A stretch of DNA of 41,357 bases from an uncultured Phaeodactylibacter sp. (GCA_913057245.1 CAJXNH010000031.1:1-41357); one strand, 5' to 3'. Positions 8,432-16,447 are shown, counted from the stretch's first letter. The notes: a model not told the origin generated them from the letters alone. Program-made: numbers and translations.

Positions 8432-9511
8432 GTCTCGGTAAAGATTGATGTAGGACTGTACAGCATCCTGTAAGTGAAAAGGGCGGAATGGCCGTTTTTC
8501 CCAGTCTCCTGCGTACGCGCGCTGCAGTGCCCGGGCGAGTGCCGCTACGCTCATTTCCTGCATGGGCACCCAATGCCCGCTTACCACTTCGCGCAACGCA
8601 CCGCGGTCGGAGGAAAGGATAGGGACGCCCATAGCGGAGGCTTCCGCTGCGACAAAGCAAAACCCTTCACTGTAAGAGGGGATCACAACACAGGACGAAT
8701 GTGCAATTTCCCGATAGAGGGCCGCCCGCGGCAGATCGTGGAGCAACTGTGTCTGCTGACGGATCCCGAGTTGGTCTAGTTGCGTTTGTACCCAATCGTA
8801 CATTGGTTTAGGGTAGGTGGGCACAATGAGCTTGAACCGGGCTTCAGGATGCTGCCTAAGTAGGGGTTGCGCTGCCGGCAGCAGGAGTTCCAGCCCTTTT
8901 GACATGCCCAAACGGCCAAAGTAAGTGAAGGTAAAGTCCTTTGGCGGCTGATGAGGGTAATCCTCAAAGGCTGTGTAGTCCAGTCCGTTGTAAATCTGGA
9001 GGGCTTTTCTGTCGGCAATCCCGCTCGCACGCAACGCCTGCCGGGTATAGTCTGAGACCCCGATGAAATAACGAAAAGGCAGTTTTAACAGGAGTTGCTC
9101 CCAGGTGTAAAAGAGGGTACGCTGCAGCAGGTTGGCAAAAGGCAGCTGCCACCAGAGCTTTCCCCAGACTTCGTGGAAGGTAATTAATACCGGTTTTTTG
9201 CTCAGAGCGGCACCGAGCCAGGCCGGCAAGGCGGCATTATAGGAAGTGGTGTGGACGATATCGTATTTTTGGGACATGCGCCGGATCACCGGCAGGCTTG
9301 CCAGGCTGAACCAGTACCGGTTGCGGCAGTTGACCCGCACCACTGATACGCCCTGAATGTCCTCCTGTTCGGGCAAGTCGGGGCGGAACCGGGTGGTAAC
9401 AACTGCAACATCGTGCCCGGCCTTTGCCAATGCTGTCGTCAGCTCGTAAAACAGCTTCTCAGCCCCACCGATATAAGGATGGAAATGCTCAAGTACAAAA
9501 AGGATTTTCAC
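8420..9511 (-). CDS. GT4-family glycosyltransferase (last gene of glycan operon)
   Basis: 363 residues, a GT-B fold retaining glycosyltransferase. The N-terminal Rossmann half opens with MKILFVLEHFHPYIGGAEK, whose GGAEK acceptor loop is typical of GT4. The C-terminal donor-binding half contains FGRLGMSKGLELLL and the EX7E motif in SEGFCFVAAEA. It should transfer a sugar from a nucleotide-activated donor to a growing glycan at the inner face of the membrane. Its start overlaps the stop of the DUF2304 gene by 4 nt, so it is translationally coupled as the last gene of a minus-strand operon. Sugar specificity cannot be read from the sequence. Confidence 0.9.
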   Translation of the reverse strand: MKILFVLEHFHPYIGGAEKLFYELTTALAKAGHDVAVVTTRFRPDLPEQEDIQGVSVVRVNCRNRYWFSLASLPVIRRMSQKYDIVHTTSYNAALPAWLGAALSKKPVLITFHEVWGKLWWQLPFANLLQRTLFYTWEQLLLKLPFRYFIGVSDYTRQALRASGIADRKALQIYNGLDYTAFEDYPHQPPKDFTFTYFGRLGMSKGLELLLPAAQPLLRQHPEARFKLIVPTYPKPMYDWVQTQLDQLGIRQQTQLLHDLPRAALYREIAHSSCVVIPSYSEGFCFVAAEASAMGVPILSSDRGALREVVSGHWVPMQEMSVAALARALQRAYAGDWEKRPFRPFHLQDAVQSYINLYRDLKS

Positions 9512-9861
9512 GATTGGAGGTCTTCTTTTTCCGCTTGCTGAAGAGTGATTTTGCGAGCCAGCTCAGTAGTGGCCATCTGGTTTTTTTTCAGCATGAAGAA
9601 GAGTTTGTACTGGAAGAAGAAAATCAGGCCCAGACAAAAGAAGATAATTGCATTGATGTTACTCTTAATGCCAAAAAAATCAGCGATGGTCTTGGAGATG
9701 GCATCAGGAAACAGCGCGAAAATGCCGACAGACATCCAGAAGACAGCCCCCAGAGCCGCCTCCTGCCAGCTGGCTCTGGACTTTAGAAACCGTCGGAATA
9801 AATTGAATATAAACCCCAGGGAGGCCAGCGGAACGATGATTTGATAGACTTCAAACTTCAC
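9508..9861 (-). CDS. DUF2304 small membrane protein
   Basis: 117 residues with three hydrophobic segments (about 5-22, 35-52 and 68-90), then a charged tail with a short helical stretch. Size and arrangement match DUF2304 proteins, which are commonly encoded next to dolichyl-phosphate-mannose-synthase-like GT2 genes, as here (GT2 stop 1 bp upstream). A role as membrane partner of the GT2 enzyme is inferred from that association. Overlaps the next GT4 gene by 4 nt. Confidence 0.8.
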   Translation of the reverse strand: MKFEVYQIIVPLASLGFIFNLFRRFLKSRASWQEAALGAVFWMSVGIFALFPDAISKTIADFFGIKSNINAIIFFCLGLIFFFQYKLFFMLKKNQMATTELARKITLQQAEKEDLQS

Positions 9862-9862
9862 G

Positions 9863-10564
9863 TCATTTCATTTTTGAAGGGTAAAATAGCAATTTCCATA
9901 GCAAGTCAACGGCAGTGGTAATGCCCATAACCAGGTCCTGACCCTTATTTAGCGAGTAGTCGGTGTAGGTAACCTGAATAGGAGCTTCCGCAATGGACAG
10001 CCCTTTTTCTTCTGCCTGCACAATCATTTCGCTGCAGTAACCGAAGCCGTCGAGCCGGAGCCTGAGGTTGCGTATGGCTCGTGCACCAATCAACCGGAAG
10101 CCAGTCTGTGTGTCTGAGTAGTTGCGCTGGCAGAAGGTATTGGTCAGGACATTAGAAATGCGGTTGTAGAGTATGCGGGTAGGCGGAATGCCGGGGGAAG
10201 GGTCCAGAAACCGGCTGCCCAGGACAATATCGGCTTCTGTTTCGGCCTGTATTTTCACCAGCCGGTGGATGTCTTCAGGATGGTGCTGCCCATCGGCATC
10301 AATTTGCACCACGCATTTCCATCCCTGCCGCCTTGCGTACGCCAGGCCGGTCTGCGCTGCCGCTCCTGCGCCACGGTTGATGGGGTGGGAGAGGACACGT
10401 GCCCCTGCGAGCCTGGCCTGTATTGCGGTATCGTCTTTGCTGCCATCATCAATGACCAGAACATTAGGGAAGCCACTGCCAATCACCTTAGATACGACCT
10501 GCTCGATTACAGGGCCTTCGTTATAGGCGGGGATAACAATCCATATTTGTTCCGGTCGCATCAT
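9863..10564 (-). CDS. GT2-family glycosyltransferase (polyprenyl-phosphate sugar synthase-like)
   Basis: 233 residues from the chosen ATG at 10564; a second ATG follows directly, and the reading frame stays open upstream to 10687 without any conserved sequence. GT-A fold: VIPAYNEGPVIEQVV at the N-terminus, VIDDGSKDD, and the metal/nucleotide motif QIDADGQHHPED. SRF and QTGFRLIGARA fit the DPM1/DPG synthase branch. No membrane helices of its own. It probably makes a lipid-linked monosaccharide for the surface glycan together with the DUF2304 protein 1 bp downstream. The upstream GT4 gene ends 55 bp before it, and all four genes share one strand. Confidence 0.85.
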   Translation of the reverse strand: MMRPEQIWIVIPAYNEGPVIEQVVSKVIGSGFPNVLVIDDGSKDDTAIQARLAGARVLSHPINRGAGAAAQTGLAYARRQGWKCVVQIDADGQHHPEDIHRLVKIQAETEADIVLGSRFLDPSPGIPPTRILYNRISNVLTNTFCQRNYSDTQTGFRLIGARAIRNLRLRLDGFGYCSEMIVQAEEKGLSIAEAPIQVTYTDYSLNKGQDLVMGITTAVDLLWKLLFYPSKMK

Positions 10565-10619
10565 TTTGGGGTTTCTGCTACAGCTTAGACCTTGGATTTG
10601 AAATAGATGTGCAATATAG

Positions 10620-11750
10620 TCATACGTGCCTGGACTCAGGTTGTTTCGTATCAAGTTTTTGTATTGCTGCCCGGCAGGCCTCGGCATGTGCCGCCCAGGT
10701 GAACTGCCCGGCCCACGCTACAGATTTTTCCCGAAGTGCTGACCTTGCTGACTCGTCCAGCCGGTCTACCGCCTGTATTTGCCGGGCAATGGATGCAGGG
10801 TGCTGATAATCAACGTAGTAGGCTAAAGGCCCGCCCACTTCAGGCAAACTGGAAACGGAGGAGCAAATCACGGGGCACCCGCAGCGCATGGCTTCCAGTA
10901 CCGGCAACCCAAAGCCTTCGTATTCAGAAGGGTAAATTAATGCTTTAGCATGGCTGTACAGCTGAGGCAGCGCCTCGTCCGGTACAAAGCCCGTCAGATG
11001 AATATCTGTACGATAGGAATGCTGACCGAGGGCTTCGAAGAAAGGTTCTGCTTTCCACCCACGTTGTCCGGCTATGACAAGCTGCCCGCCGCCGCCGTTG
11101 TCCCGGTATTGCTGATAGCTTTTCAGGAGGTTGACAAGGTTTTTCCGGGGCTCAATAGTGCCAACCGTTAGCCAGTAGGGTTGACGGATCTCTTTTTGAT
11201 CCAGCCAGCTGCGGTCTGCTGTCGGGCCAAGCGCAGGATTGGCCCCGAGGTGGGCTGCAATTACCTTATTTTTTAGAAATGGGAAGTGCTGCAGGACATC
11301 TTTGCGCGTATGCCGGGAGTTGGTGATGACCAGGCTTGCCCTTTTGAGTATGCCTTTGAGGAACAGGCGTTGCAGCATCTGGCTGTGCCAAATATGGTAC
11401 TGTGGGAAGAGCAAAGGCGTGAGGTCATGGATTACCGTCACCCGGTGGATACGCCGCGGCAGATTGAACGGGCCGAAGTGAGCAGGCTCCAAAACCACAT
11501 CCACCTGATGCCGGCGAAGTAGGAATGGAACGATGAAAAACATGCGGAAGGCGGCAAAAACCAGCCCAAAGCGGTTATTGGGTACTACAAGGGACTGTGT
11601 CCCCGGTATGGCAGGCGTAGCTTTCTCCCGCACCAGCAGGTATTCGTTATTGGAATCGAGCTGGACTAAAGCAGTGATAAGCTCACGGGTATAGACATGT
11701 ACGCCGCCGCGTTGATTGTCCAGAGGGTCCGCAAGTATGGCTATTTTCAT
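10620..11750 (-). CDS. GT4-family glycosyltransferase (first gene of glycan operon)
   Basis: 376 residues from ATG 11750. The open frame runs on to 11978, but the family N-terminus MKIAILADPLDNQRGGVHVY starts here and a -7 box lies 21 bp upstream. GT-B fold with GGVHVYTREL, HDLTPLLFP, VGTIEPRKNL in the donor domain, and the EX7E motif in SEYEGFGLPVLEAM. Close in pattern to mannosyltransferase-type GT4 enzymes of O-antigen and exopolysaccharide clusters. First gene of the four-gene minus-strand operon. Exact donor and acceptor unknown. Confidence 0.9.
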   Translation of the reverse strand: MKIAILADPLDNQRGGVHVYTRELITALVQLDSNNEYLLVREKATPAIPGTQSLVVPNNRFGLVFAAFRMFFIVPFLLRRHQVDVVLEPAHFGPFNLPRRIHRVTVIHDLTPLLFPQYHIWHSQMLQRLFLKGILKRASLVITNSRHTRKDVLQHFPFLKNKVIAAHLGANPALGPTADRSWLDQKEIRQPYWLTVGTIEPRKNLVNLLKSYQQYRDNGGGGQLVIAGQRGWKAEPFFEALGQHSYRTDIHLTGFVPDEALPQLYSHAKALIYPSEYEGFGLPVLEAMRCGCPVICSSVSSLPEVGGPLAYYVDYQHPASIARQIQAVDRLDESARSALREKSVAWAGQFTWAAHAEACRAAIQKLDTKQPESRHV

Positions 11751-11770
11751 GATGTTGCCTGTGCTTAGGG

Positions 11771-11778
11771 CAAAGGTA
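11771..11778 (-). promoter_or_regulatory. -7 box of the glycan operon
   Basis: On the minus strand TACCTTTG matches the Bacteroidota -7 consensus TAnnTTTG exactly, 20 bp before ATG 11750. No convincing TTTG -33 box was found at the usual distance. Confidence 0.5.
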
Positions 11779-11846
11779 CAATCTTTGAGCCAACCTTTGA
11801 GCGTTGGAGATGAGCATTCCATGTGTGCAAAGCAATTGGAAAAAAG

Positions 11847-11854
11847 TATATTCG
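11847..11854 (+). promoter_or_regulatory. Possible -7 box of the lyase gene
   Basis: TATATTCG, one mismatch from TAnnTTTG, ends 5 bp before ATG 11860. If it is real, transcription would start at or almost at the start codon, giving a leaderless mRNA. No clear -33 box. Confidence 0.3.
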
Positions 11855-11859
11855 CGACC

Positions 11860-13284
11860 ATGAGTACCGATAAGAAGCGAATACCTGAGACTGGCCGTGC
11901 CCCGGAAGAACTGCTGGCAGAAATGGAAAGTTTCAAATCCGGTGACGCCCGGTGGAGAGAAGGCCGTACCTGGAGCATGGTCTATCAGGTAGACGAAGCC
12001 CACAACAAGTTTTTAAAGCAGGCCTCTAACCTGTTTTTCTCGGAAAGCTACATCAACCCCTTTGCTTTCGAGAGCTTACAACGTATGGAGAAGGAGGTGG
12101 TTGCTATGACCACCGATATGCTCAATGGAGATGAGCAGGTAGCCGGAACGATGACTTCCGGCGGGACGGAAAGCATTTTCCTGGCGCTATACACCTACCG
12201 GGAGTGGGGGCGCAAAGCCAAACGGGGCTGTACGGAGGTGGTTGCGCCGGCTACCATACACCCGGCTTTTGAAAAAGCAGCGCACATCCTGGGGCTTCAA
12301 ATCAAGAAAGTGCCGGTGGGCGAAGATGGAAAAGCCAATGCGGCAGCCATGGAAAAGCAAATCGGTAAAAAAACCCTCCTCCTGGCCGCTTCTGCCCCTT
12401 CCTATCCTCATGGGCTGCTCGATCCGATTCCATCTATTTCGAAGGTTGCGCAGGAGTATCAGTTGCCTTTTCATGTGGATGCCTGCATTGGGGGGTTCAT
12501 GTTGCCATGGCTGGAGCAGTTGCGGCCGGAACTCATCCATCCCTGGGACTTCCGGTTGCCTGGCGTCACCTCCATGTCGGCCGATACGCATAAATTTGCC
12601 TACGGCGCAAAGGGGAGCTCCGTTCTTTTGTACCGAAGCATGGCCTACCTCAGGCATCAGTTTTTTATAACCACCGATTGGGCAGGTGGTATCTATGCCT
12701 CGGCTACGCTTCTTGGGTCACGTTCCGGTGGGCCTATCGCTGCCGCCTGGGCTGCGATGAACAGCCTCGGGCGGCAGCGCTACCTGGAGCTCGCCCGTCA
12801 GGTTATGGCGGGGGTGGATCAGCTCAAAGCAGCAATTGAAAGTATACCGGAGCTGGATTGGATCGGCGCGCCCTGCATGAATATCCTCGCTTTTACTACT
12901 CGTAATAACCGGCCCGATATATTTGTGGTGGCGGACGCCCTGGCGGAAAAGGGCTGGTACGTAGACCGGCAGCAGCGCCCCAATTGCATTCATGTGACCG
13001 TCATGCCTCAAAATTTACCAGTGCTGGAGGCTTACATCGATGATCTCCGCTCTGCTGTTGCTTTTGCAAAAGCCAACCCCAAAGCGAAGGCAGAAGGCAA
13101 TGCAGCACTGTATGGCCTGATGGCAAGGATCCCTTTTCGGGGAATGGTGGCCCAGAATGTCCGTAAAATGTTTGAGGCGTTGTATGGTGACCCCGTGGAG
13201 GAGGAGACCTCCACCGAGCCTGAGCCTGCTAAGTGGATGGGCTGGGCCAACCGACTGCTCAGCTTCAACCCGTTTCGGCGTTAA
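11860..13284 (+). CDS. PLP-dependent sphingosine-1-phosphate lyase-like enzyme
   Basis: 474 residues from ATG 11860; the longer open frame from 11716 runs into the divergent promoter and lacks conservation. Fold type I PLP enzyme of the group II decarboxylase superfamily. TSGGTES (99-105) binds cofactor phosphate, HVDACIGGF (205-213) carries the Asp that contacts the pyridine nitrogen, and SADTHKFAYGAKGSS (240-254) has the Schiff-base Lys245. VDACIGGF and the THKF..KGSS pattern point to sphinganine-1-phosphate aldolase rather than glutamate decarboxylase. The eukaryotic N-terminal membrane anchor is absent. It would cleave phosphorylated long-chain bases to a fatty aldehyde and phosphoethanolamine. 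The divergent glycan operon starts 109 bp away. A decarboxylase activity on another amine precursor is the main alternative. Confidence 0.8.
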   Translation: MSTDKKRIPETGRAPEELLAEMESFKSGDARWREGRTWSMVYQVDEAHNKFLKQASNLFFSESYINPFAFESLQRMEKEVVAMTTDMLNGDEQVAGTMTSGGTESIFLALYTYREWGRKAKRGCTEVVAPATIHPAFEKAAHILGLQIKKVPVGEDGKANAAAMEKQIGKKTLLLAASAPSYPHGLLDPIPSISKVAQEYQLPFHVDACIGGFMLPWLEQLRPELIHPWDFRLPGVTSMSADTHKFAYGAKGSSVLLYRSMAYLRHQFFITTDWAGGIYASATLLGSRSGGPIAAAWAAMNSLGRQRYLELARQVMAGVDQLKAAIESIPELDWIGAPCMNILAFTTRNNRPDIFVVADALAEKGWYVDRQQRPNCIHVTVMPQNLPVLEAYIDDLRSAVAFAKANPKAKAEGNAALYGLMARIPFRGMVAQNVRKMFEALYGDPVEEETSTEPEPAKWMGWANRLLSFNPFRR

Positions 13285-13351
13285 CCTAAAGTACAGTGGA
13301 AAAAAAGCAGGATTGATGATTTATGCCACTGCAATTTTTGCTGTAAAAAAC

Positions 13352-13359
13352 TATTTTTG
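13352..13359 (+). promoter_or_regulatory. -7 box upstream of the TerB-like gene
   Basis: TATTTTTG fits TAnnTTTG exactly, 58 bp before ATG 13418. No clear -33 element. Confidence 0.4.
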
Positions 13360-13417
13360 TTTCAAAAGCACCAACCCAGGATCAGACGAAAAAACCAAAG
13401 TTTAAAACAAGAAATAT

Positions 13418-13876
13418 ATGTTTAAAAGTATCGATGCCCTTTCGCCTCAGGATCAGAAAGTATTGTACGATGCGGTACCCCAGGTGGTCTTACTTGTTGC
13501 CGGTGCCGATGGCATTATCGACAACTCCGAGCTGGCGGCCAGTGAAAAAGTAGCCCATGTCCGGTCTTTCGATTTTCATCCGGAATGGATGGAGTTTTAC
13601 GAAAAACTGGACCAGGATCTTCATGAGCGGCTACTGGCTATGATCATGGAACTACCAAGGGAAACCGAGCCCCGGCAGGCAGAGCTGGTCAACCGGCTTT
13701 CCAAAGTCAATGCTGTACTTAAAAAAATTGATAAGCGGCAGGCCCGCCATTTCCATGAAGGGCTGTTGAGCCTGGCAGGTCATGTAGCCAAGGCTTCCGG
13801 TGGATTTATCGGTTGGTTGAGTATCGGACCCAAAGAAGCAAAGGTGACCGATTTGCCAATGATAGACCCGGTCTGA
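13418..13876 (+). CDS. TerB-like domain protein
   Basis: 152 residues, all-helical and soluble. The segment VLLVAGADGIIDNSELAAS (about 24-42) is the acidic, metal-binding-like ADG.I...E motif of TerB/DUF533-type domains. No transmembrane span; the tail ends in a Gly-rich stretch (about 120-152). TerB-like proteins are linked to tellurite and envelope stress systems, but here no other ter genes are adjacent apart from a TerC-family gene 0.8 kb downstream. Has its own -7 box. Specific role unknown. Confidence 0.65.
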   Translation: MFKSIDALSPQDQKVLYDAVPQVVLLVAGADGIIDNSELAASEKVAHVRSFDFHPEWMEFYEKLDQDLHERLLAMIMELPRETEPRQAELVNRLSKVNAVLKKIDKRQARHFHEGLLSLAGHVAKASGGFIGWLSIGPKEAKVTDLPMIDPV

Positions 13877-13925
13877 TTTAAGTTGGTATTTTTTGGGATA
13901 GTAGTGAACATGGCTTTTGTTTTCC

Positions 13926-13984
13926 GGTAAAGTAAAGGTAACTTATATGTTGCACTGGGTATTGTGTACCCGTTTTACTTTACC
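13926..13984. promoter_or_regulatory. Strong nested inverted repeat before the YqaE-like gene
   Basis: GGTAAAGTAAA (13926-13936) pairs perfectly with TTTACTTTACC (13974-13984), and an inner GGGTA/TACCC hairpin lies at 13957-13970. It ends 15 bp before ATG 14000, so it is either a structured 5' UTR or a protein-binding palindrome. Confidence 0.45.
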
Positions 13985-13999
13985 AAAACCTATGTATTT

Positions 14000-14384
14000 A
14001 TGAAAGCATTACTACTATCCCTGACCTTACTGTTCAGCCTTATTGCCGTGGTTCCTGCCCATGCGGCTGCCGCTGTCCAAACAGCTGCCACTGAAATTGC
14101 AGCAGAAGAAGCCCCCACAACTAACCAAGCGGGAAATCCGTAAGAAGAAACGGCAGGAACACCGTGCTAAACGGAAGGCGATCCTTACAGCCATCAAGGA
14201 TTGGCGTAAGGCTGATATATCGGAGAATGCGCTGCTGCTCATAATCATTACCATTTTGCTTCCGCCTTTAGGGATGTTGCTTTTTGAGGGTGCACTGACC
14301 ACAAGGGTATTGATTTCACTGCTTCTTACCGTGCTATTTTACCTCCCCGGATTGATTTACACACTTATAGTGATCTTAGGGTAA
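14000..14384 (+). pseudogene. YqaE/Pmp3-family membrane protein, split by a one-base frameshift
   Basis: The frame opening at ATG 14000 encodes a clean signal peptide (MKALLLSLTLLFSLIAVVPA, then HA) but reaches TAA at 14141. The frame one base later continues LTKREIRKKKRQEHRAKRK and two membrane helices (ALLLIIITILLPPLG, LLLTVLFYLPGLIYTLIVIL) of the YqaE/Pmp3 type to the stop at 14384. The two halves join smoothly if one C of the CCCCC run at 14112-14116 is removed, giving ...EEAP-QLTKRE. The signal peptide, Lys-rich linker, YqaE order is known from Bacteroidota. Either a real inactivating indel, a sequencing or assembly error at the homopolymer, or, less likely, +1 frameshifting. An internal start at 14043 would give a 113-residue product without the signal peptide. 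Confidence 0.7.
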
Positions 14385-14412
14385 CTTGAAAAATTTAGGT
14401 ATTAGCCTTATC

Positions 14413-14448
14413 AGCCGCAGGCGCTTAACTGAGAAAGCACCTGCGGCT
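14413..14448 (+). terminator. Hairpin terminator after the YqaE-like gene
   Basis: AGCCGCAGG (14413-14421) pairs perfectly with CCTGCGGCT (14440-14448), extended inward by GCT/AGC. The T-run after it is weak (GTCTGTTTG). Confidence 0.5.
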
Positions 14449-14652
14449 GTCTGTTTGTAGGCAAATTGTAAAGAACTACCGGGAGCTGTGGTATACTGGC
14501 CGTTTGCAGCGGCGAAATATCAACAAACCCTCTTTCCCGTGCATTTATAGATGGAGAGCTGTGGTGAAAAAGCCGCATTACTGCGTCTGACAGCCGCACC
14601 ACGGCATAAAGCGCAAACAAGGCAGCGGACAATCCTGTCAAAAAGCAACTAC

Positions 14653-15675
14653 ATGTTCATCTGGATCGGGTTCATCACCCTCGTATTTTTTCTTCTGGCC
14701 CTTGACCTGGGCGTCTTCAACCGCAATCCTCATACGATTACTACGCGTGAAGCATTGGGGTGGACAACGGTATGGGTAAGCCTGTCTCTGCTGTTCAGTG
14801 TATTCGTATATTATGCCTATGGCAATGGCTGGGTCGCCAATCCGGAAGCGCTTACTGCAAAAGATGCAGTGCTTAAATACCTGACGGGTTATCTGGTTGA
14901 GCAATCGCTGAGCATGGACAATATATTTGTCATTGCGATGATCTTTACCTATTTCAGCATCCCGCAAAAGTACCAGCACCGGGTTTTGTTTTGGGGCATT
15001 CTCGGTGCCTTGGTGTTTCGGGGCATTATGATTTTTCTGGGCGTGGTACTGATTCAGAAATTTGCCTGGCTGACTTATGTGTTTGGCGTGTTTCTGTTGT
15101 ACTCTGCCTACAAAATGTGGTCTTCACATGAGGCTGCCCATCCCAATAAGAATCCGGTCATCAAATACGTAAGCCGCCTCATACCGGTGACTAAGGAGTT
15201 CGACGGAGAGCAGTTTTTCGTCAAACGCAAGCATATTATAGCAGCAACGCCTTTGTTCGTCGCGCTCATGGTGGTGGAAACTACCGATATCATGTTTGCT
15301 TTCGACAGTATCCCCGCTATTTTCGCGATTACGACTGATCCATTTCTGGTCTTTACCTCTAATATTTTCGCCATTTTAGGGCTGCGGTCTCTGTATTTTG
15401 TTCTGGCCTCCATTCTGGACCGCTTCAAGTACCTGCAGCATGCGCTCGTGTTTATCCTGGCCTACGTTGGCGTGAAGATGCTATTGGTGCATCAGGTCCA
15501 TATTCCGGAATGGTTGTCTCTGGTCGTCATTTTTGTATCGCTGGGTGCCGGTGTGCTCTTTTCCCTATACAAAGCGCCCAAAGCTGAGGAAGCCCCGGCA
15601 GAACAAGCTGCACAGGATATTGCCGAGTCTGCTTCCAGTCCGTTGGACGCCCGTTCGGAGCGGCAGGAGCAATGA
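14653..15675 (+). CDS. TerC/Alx-family integral membrane protein
   Basis: 340 residues from ATG 14653 (MFIWIGF...), where the family alignment starts; the frame extends upstream to 14551 without conserved sequence. About eight to nine hydrophobic segments. The TerC signature is present: acidic residues in the first helix (ALDLGVFNR), EQSLSMDNIFVIAMIF and VETTDIMFAFDSIPAIFAIT. These conserved acidic motifs are thought to bind and move metal ions, and E. coli Alx and B. subtilis homologues protect against manganese stress. Many such genes have a yybP-ykoY riboswitch; the 268-nt leader here was read for that motif and it is not apparent. The C-terminus is an Ala/Glu-rich tail. Monocistronic. Confidence 0.85.
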   Translation: MFIWIGFITLVFFLLALDLGVFNRNPHTITTREALGWTTVWVSLSLLFSVFVYYAYGNGWVANPEALTAKDAVLKYLTGYLVEQSLSMDNIFVIAMIFTYFSIPQKYQHRVLFWGILGALVFRGIMIFLGVVLIQKFAWLTYVFGVFLLYSAYKMWSSHEAAHPNKNPVIKYVSRLIPVTKEFDGEQFFVKRKHIIAATPLFVALMVVETTDIMFAFDSIPAIFAITTDPFLVFTSNIFAILGLRSLYFVLASILDRFKYLQHALVFILAYVGVKMLLVHQVHIPEWLSLVVIFVSLGAGVLFSLYKAPKAEEAPAEQAAQDIAESASSPLDARSERQEQ

Positions 15676-15683
15676 GTGTTACG

Positions 15684-16121
15684 CTATCTGGGGATAAGCA
15701 GGTCTTTAACTACGCCCCAAATAGCAAATTCCATATCCGGCTCTAATGCAATGGTTTCCTCATCGGTTTGAATGCTGATCTTTTCTTCCTGCATGTGCAG
15801 GCGGCAGACGATAAAACTGCCTTCGAAATAAGCGACTATGATATCCCGGTGGCGGGGTGTGGCCTGCCGGTCAACAATGGCGATGTGCCCGGGCAAAAAA
15901 CCTTCACTCCCCAGCGTTTCCTGGCTGACCCGCAGAAAGAAGGTGTGTGCCGGGTGCCGGATGAGCGCCAGGCTTAAATCCAGCCGGATGAAGTTGTACT
16001 CCTCGCCCGGGAGCGGAAAGCTTTTGCCATCACTGGCCTCCACTTGCAGATAGGGCGTCATCTCATCCATATCCACAACAGGAACCGTTTGGAAATCTTC
16101 GTAGGACCGTACTTTTACCAT
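15684..16121 (-). CDS. UmuD/S24-like protein lacking the catalytic residues
   Basis: 145 residues. From about 34 onward it aligns with the UmuD/LexA C-terminal domain: FPLPGEEYNFIRLDLSLALI, HPAHTFFLRVS, GFLPGHIAIVD, DIIVAYFEGSFIV, FAIWGVV. The nucleophilic Ser of the SGDSM motif is replaced by Thr69 (SQETL), the general-base Lys of the TVK(K/R)L motif is Cys106 (FIVCRL), and no Ala-Gly or Cys-Gly cleavage site is visible in the N-terminal arm. It should therefore neither self-cleave nor need to. No DNA-binding domain and no umuC/dinB neighbour. It may act as a constitutive UmuD'-like partner of a polymerase encoded elsewhere, or have a new role. A promoter with an internal palindrome lies just upstream. 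Confidence 0.7.
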   Translation of the reverse strand: MVKVRSYEDFQTVPVVDMDEMTPYLQVEASDGKSFPLPGEEYNFIRLDLSLALIRHPAHTFFLRVSQETLGSEGFLPGHIAIVDRQATPRHRDIIVAYFEGSFIVCRLHMQEEKISIQTDEETIALEPDMEFAIWGVVKDLLIPR

Positions 16122-16143
16122 CGCACATTTTGTTTGGTTAGTG

Positions 16144-16174
16144 CAATTTTAAAAACAAAAAGTTTTTAATGCAA
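16144..16174 (-). promoter_or_regulatory. Promoter with overlapping palindrome for the UmuD-like gene
   Basis: On the minus strand a TTG (16172-16174) is followed after 20 nt by TAAAATTG (16144-16151), one mismatch from TAnnTTTG, 22 bp before ATG 16121. The spacer holds a perfect inverted repeat, TTAAAAAC-AAAAA-GTTTTTAA on the plus strand (16149-16169), well placed to be a repressor site. Confidence 0.4.
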
Positions 16175-16246
16175 GTATTTGTGTGGTTTTTTATTTAGAA
16201 TTGTTTTCCGCTTCCTCCCGGCTTACAAAATACCTCAGAGTTTAGC

Positions 16247-16254
16247 TATCTTCG
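16247..16254 (+). promoter_or_regulatory. -7 box of transketolase
   Basis: TATCTTCG, one mismatch from TAnnTTTG, about 190 bp before ATG 16448, implies a long leader. No protein-coding potential or known RNA motif was recognised in that leader. Confidence 0.35.
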
Positions 16255-16447
16255 GGCGAAAATCAGAGGGCCGGCTGAACATCCGGAATTGGGCATCCTT
16301 TGAAACTGAAGTAAGCGTATGGCGCAGGAATGCGAAGCAAAAGGCCCGCGTGGCTGGAGGCTGGCGCTATTCGAACTATCCTCTAAGGCTTTGATCGTTC
16401 CCGGCAGCTTACTTTTTTTGATTACCAAAACCTTATCCGTTTTTAAC

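Noticed and set aside
14385..14652. yybP-ykoY manganese riboswitch before the TerC gene
   Set aside because: Common in front of TerC/Alx genes, but the conserved loop sequences were not found; only a terminator-like hairpin at 14413-14448 is clear.
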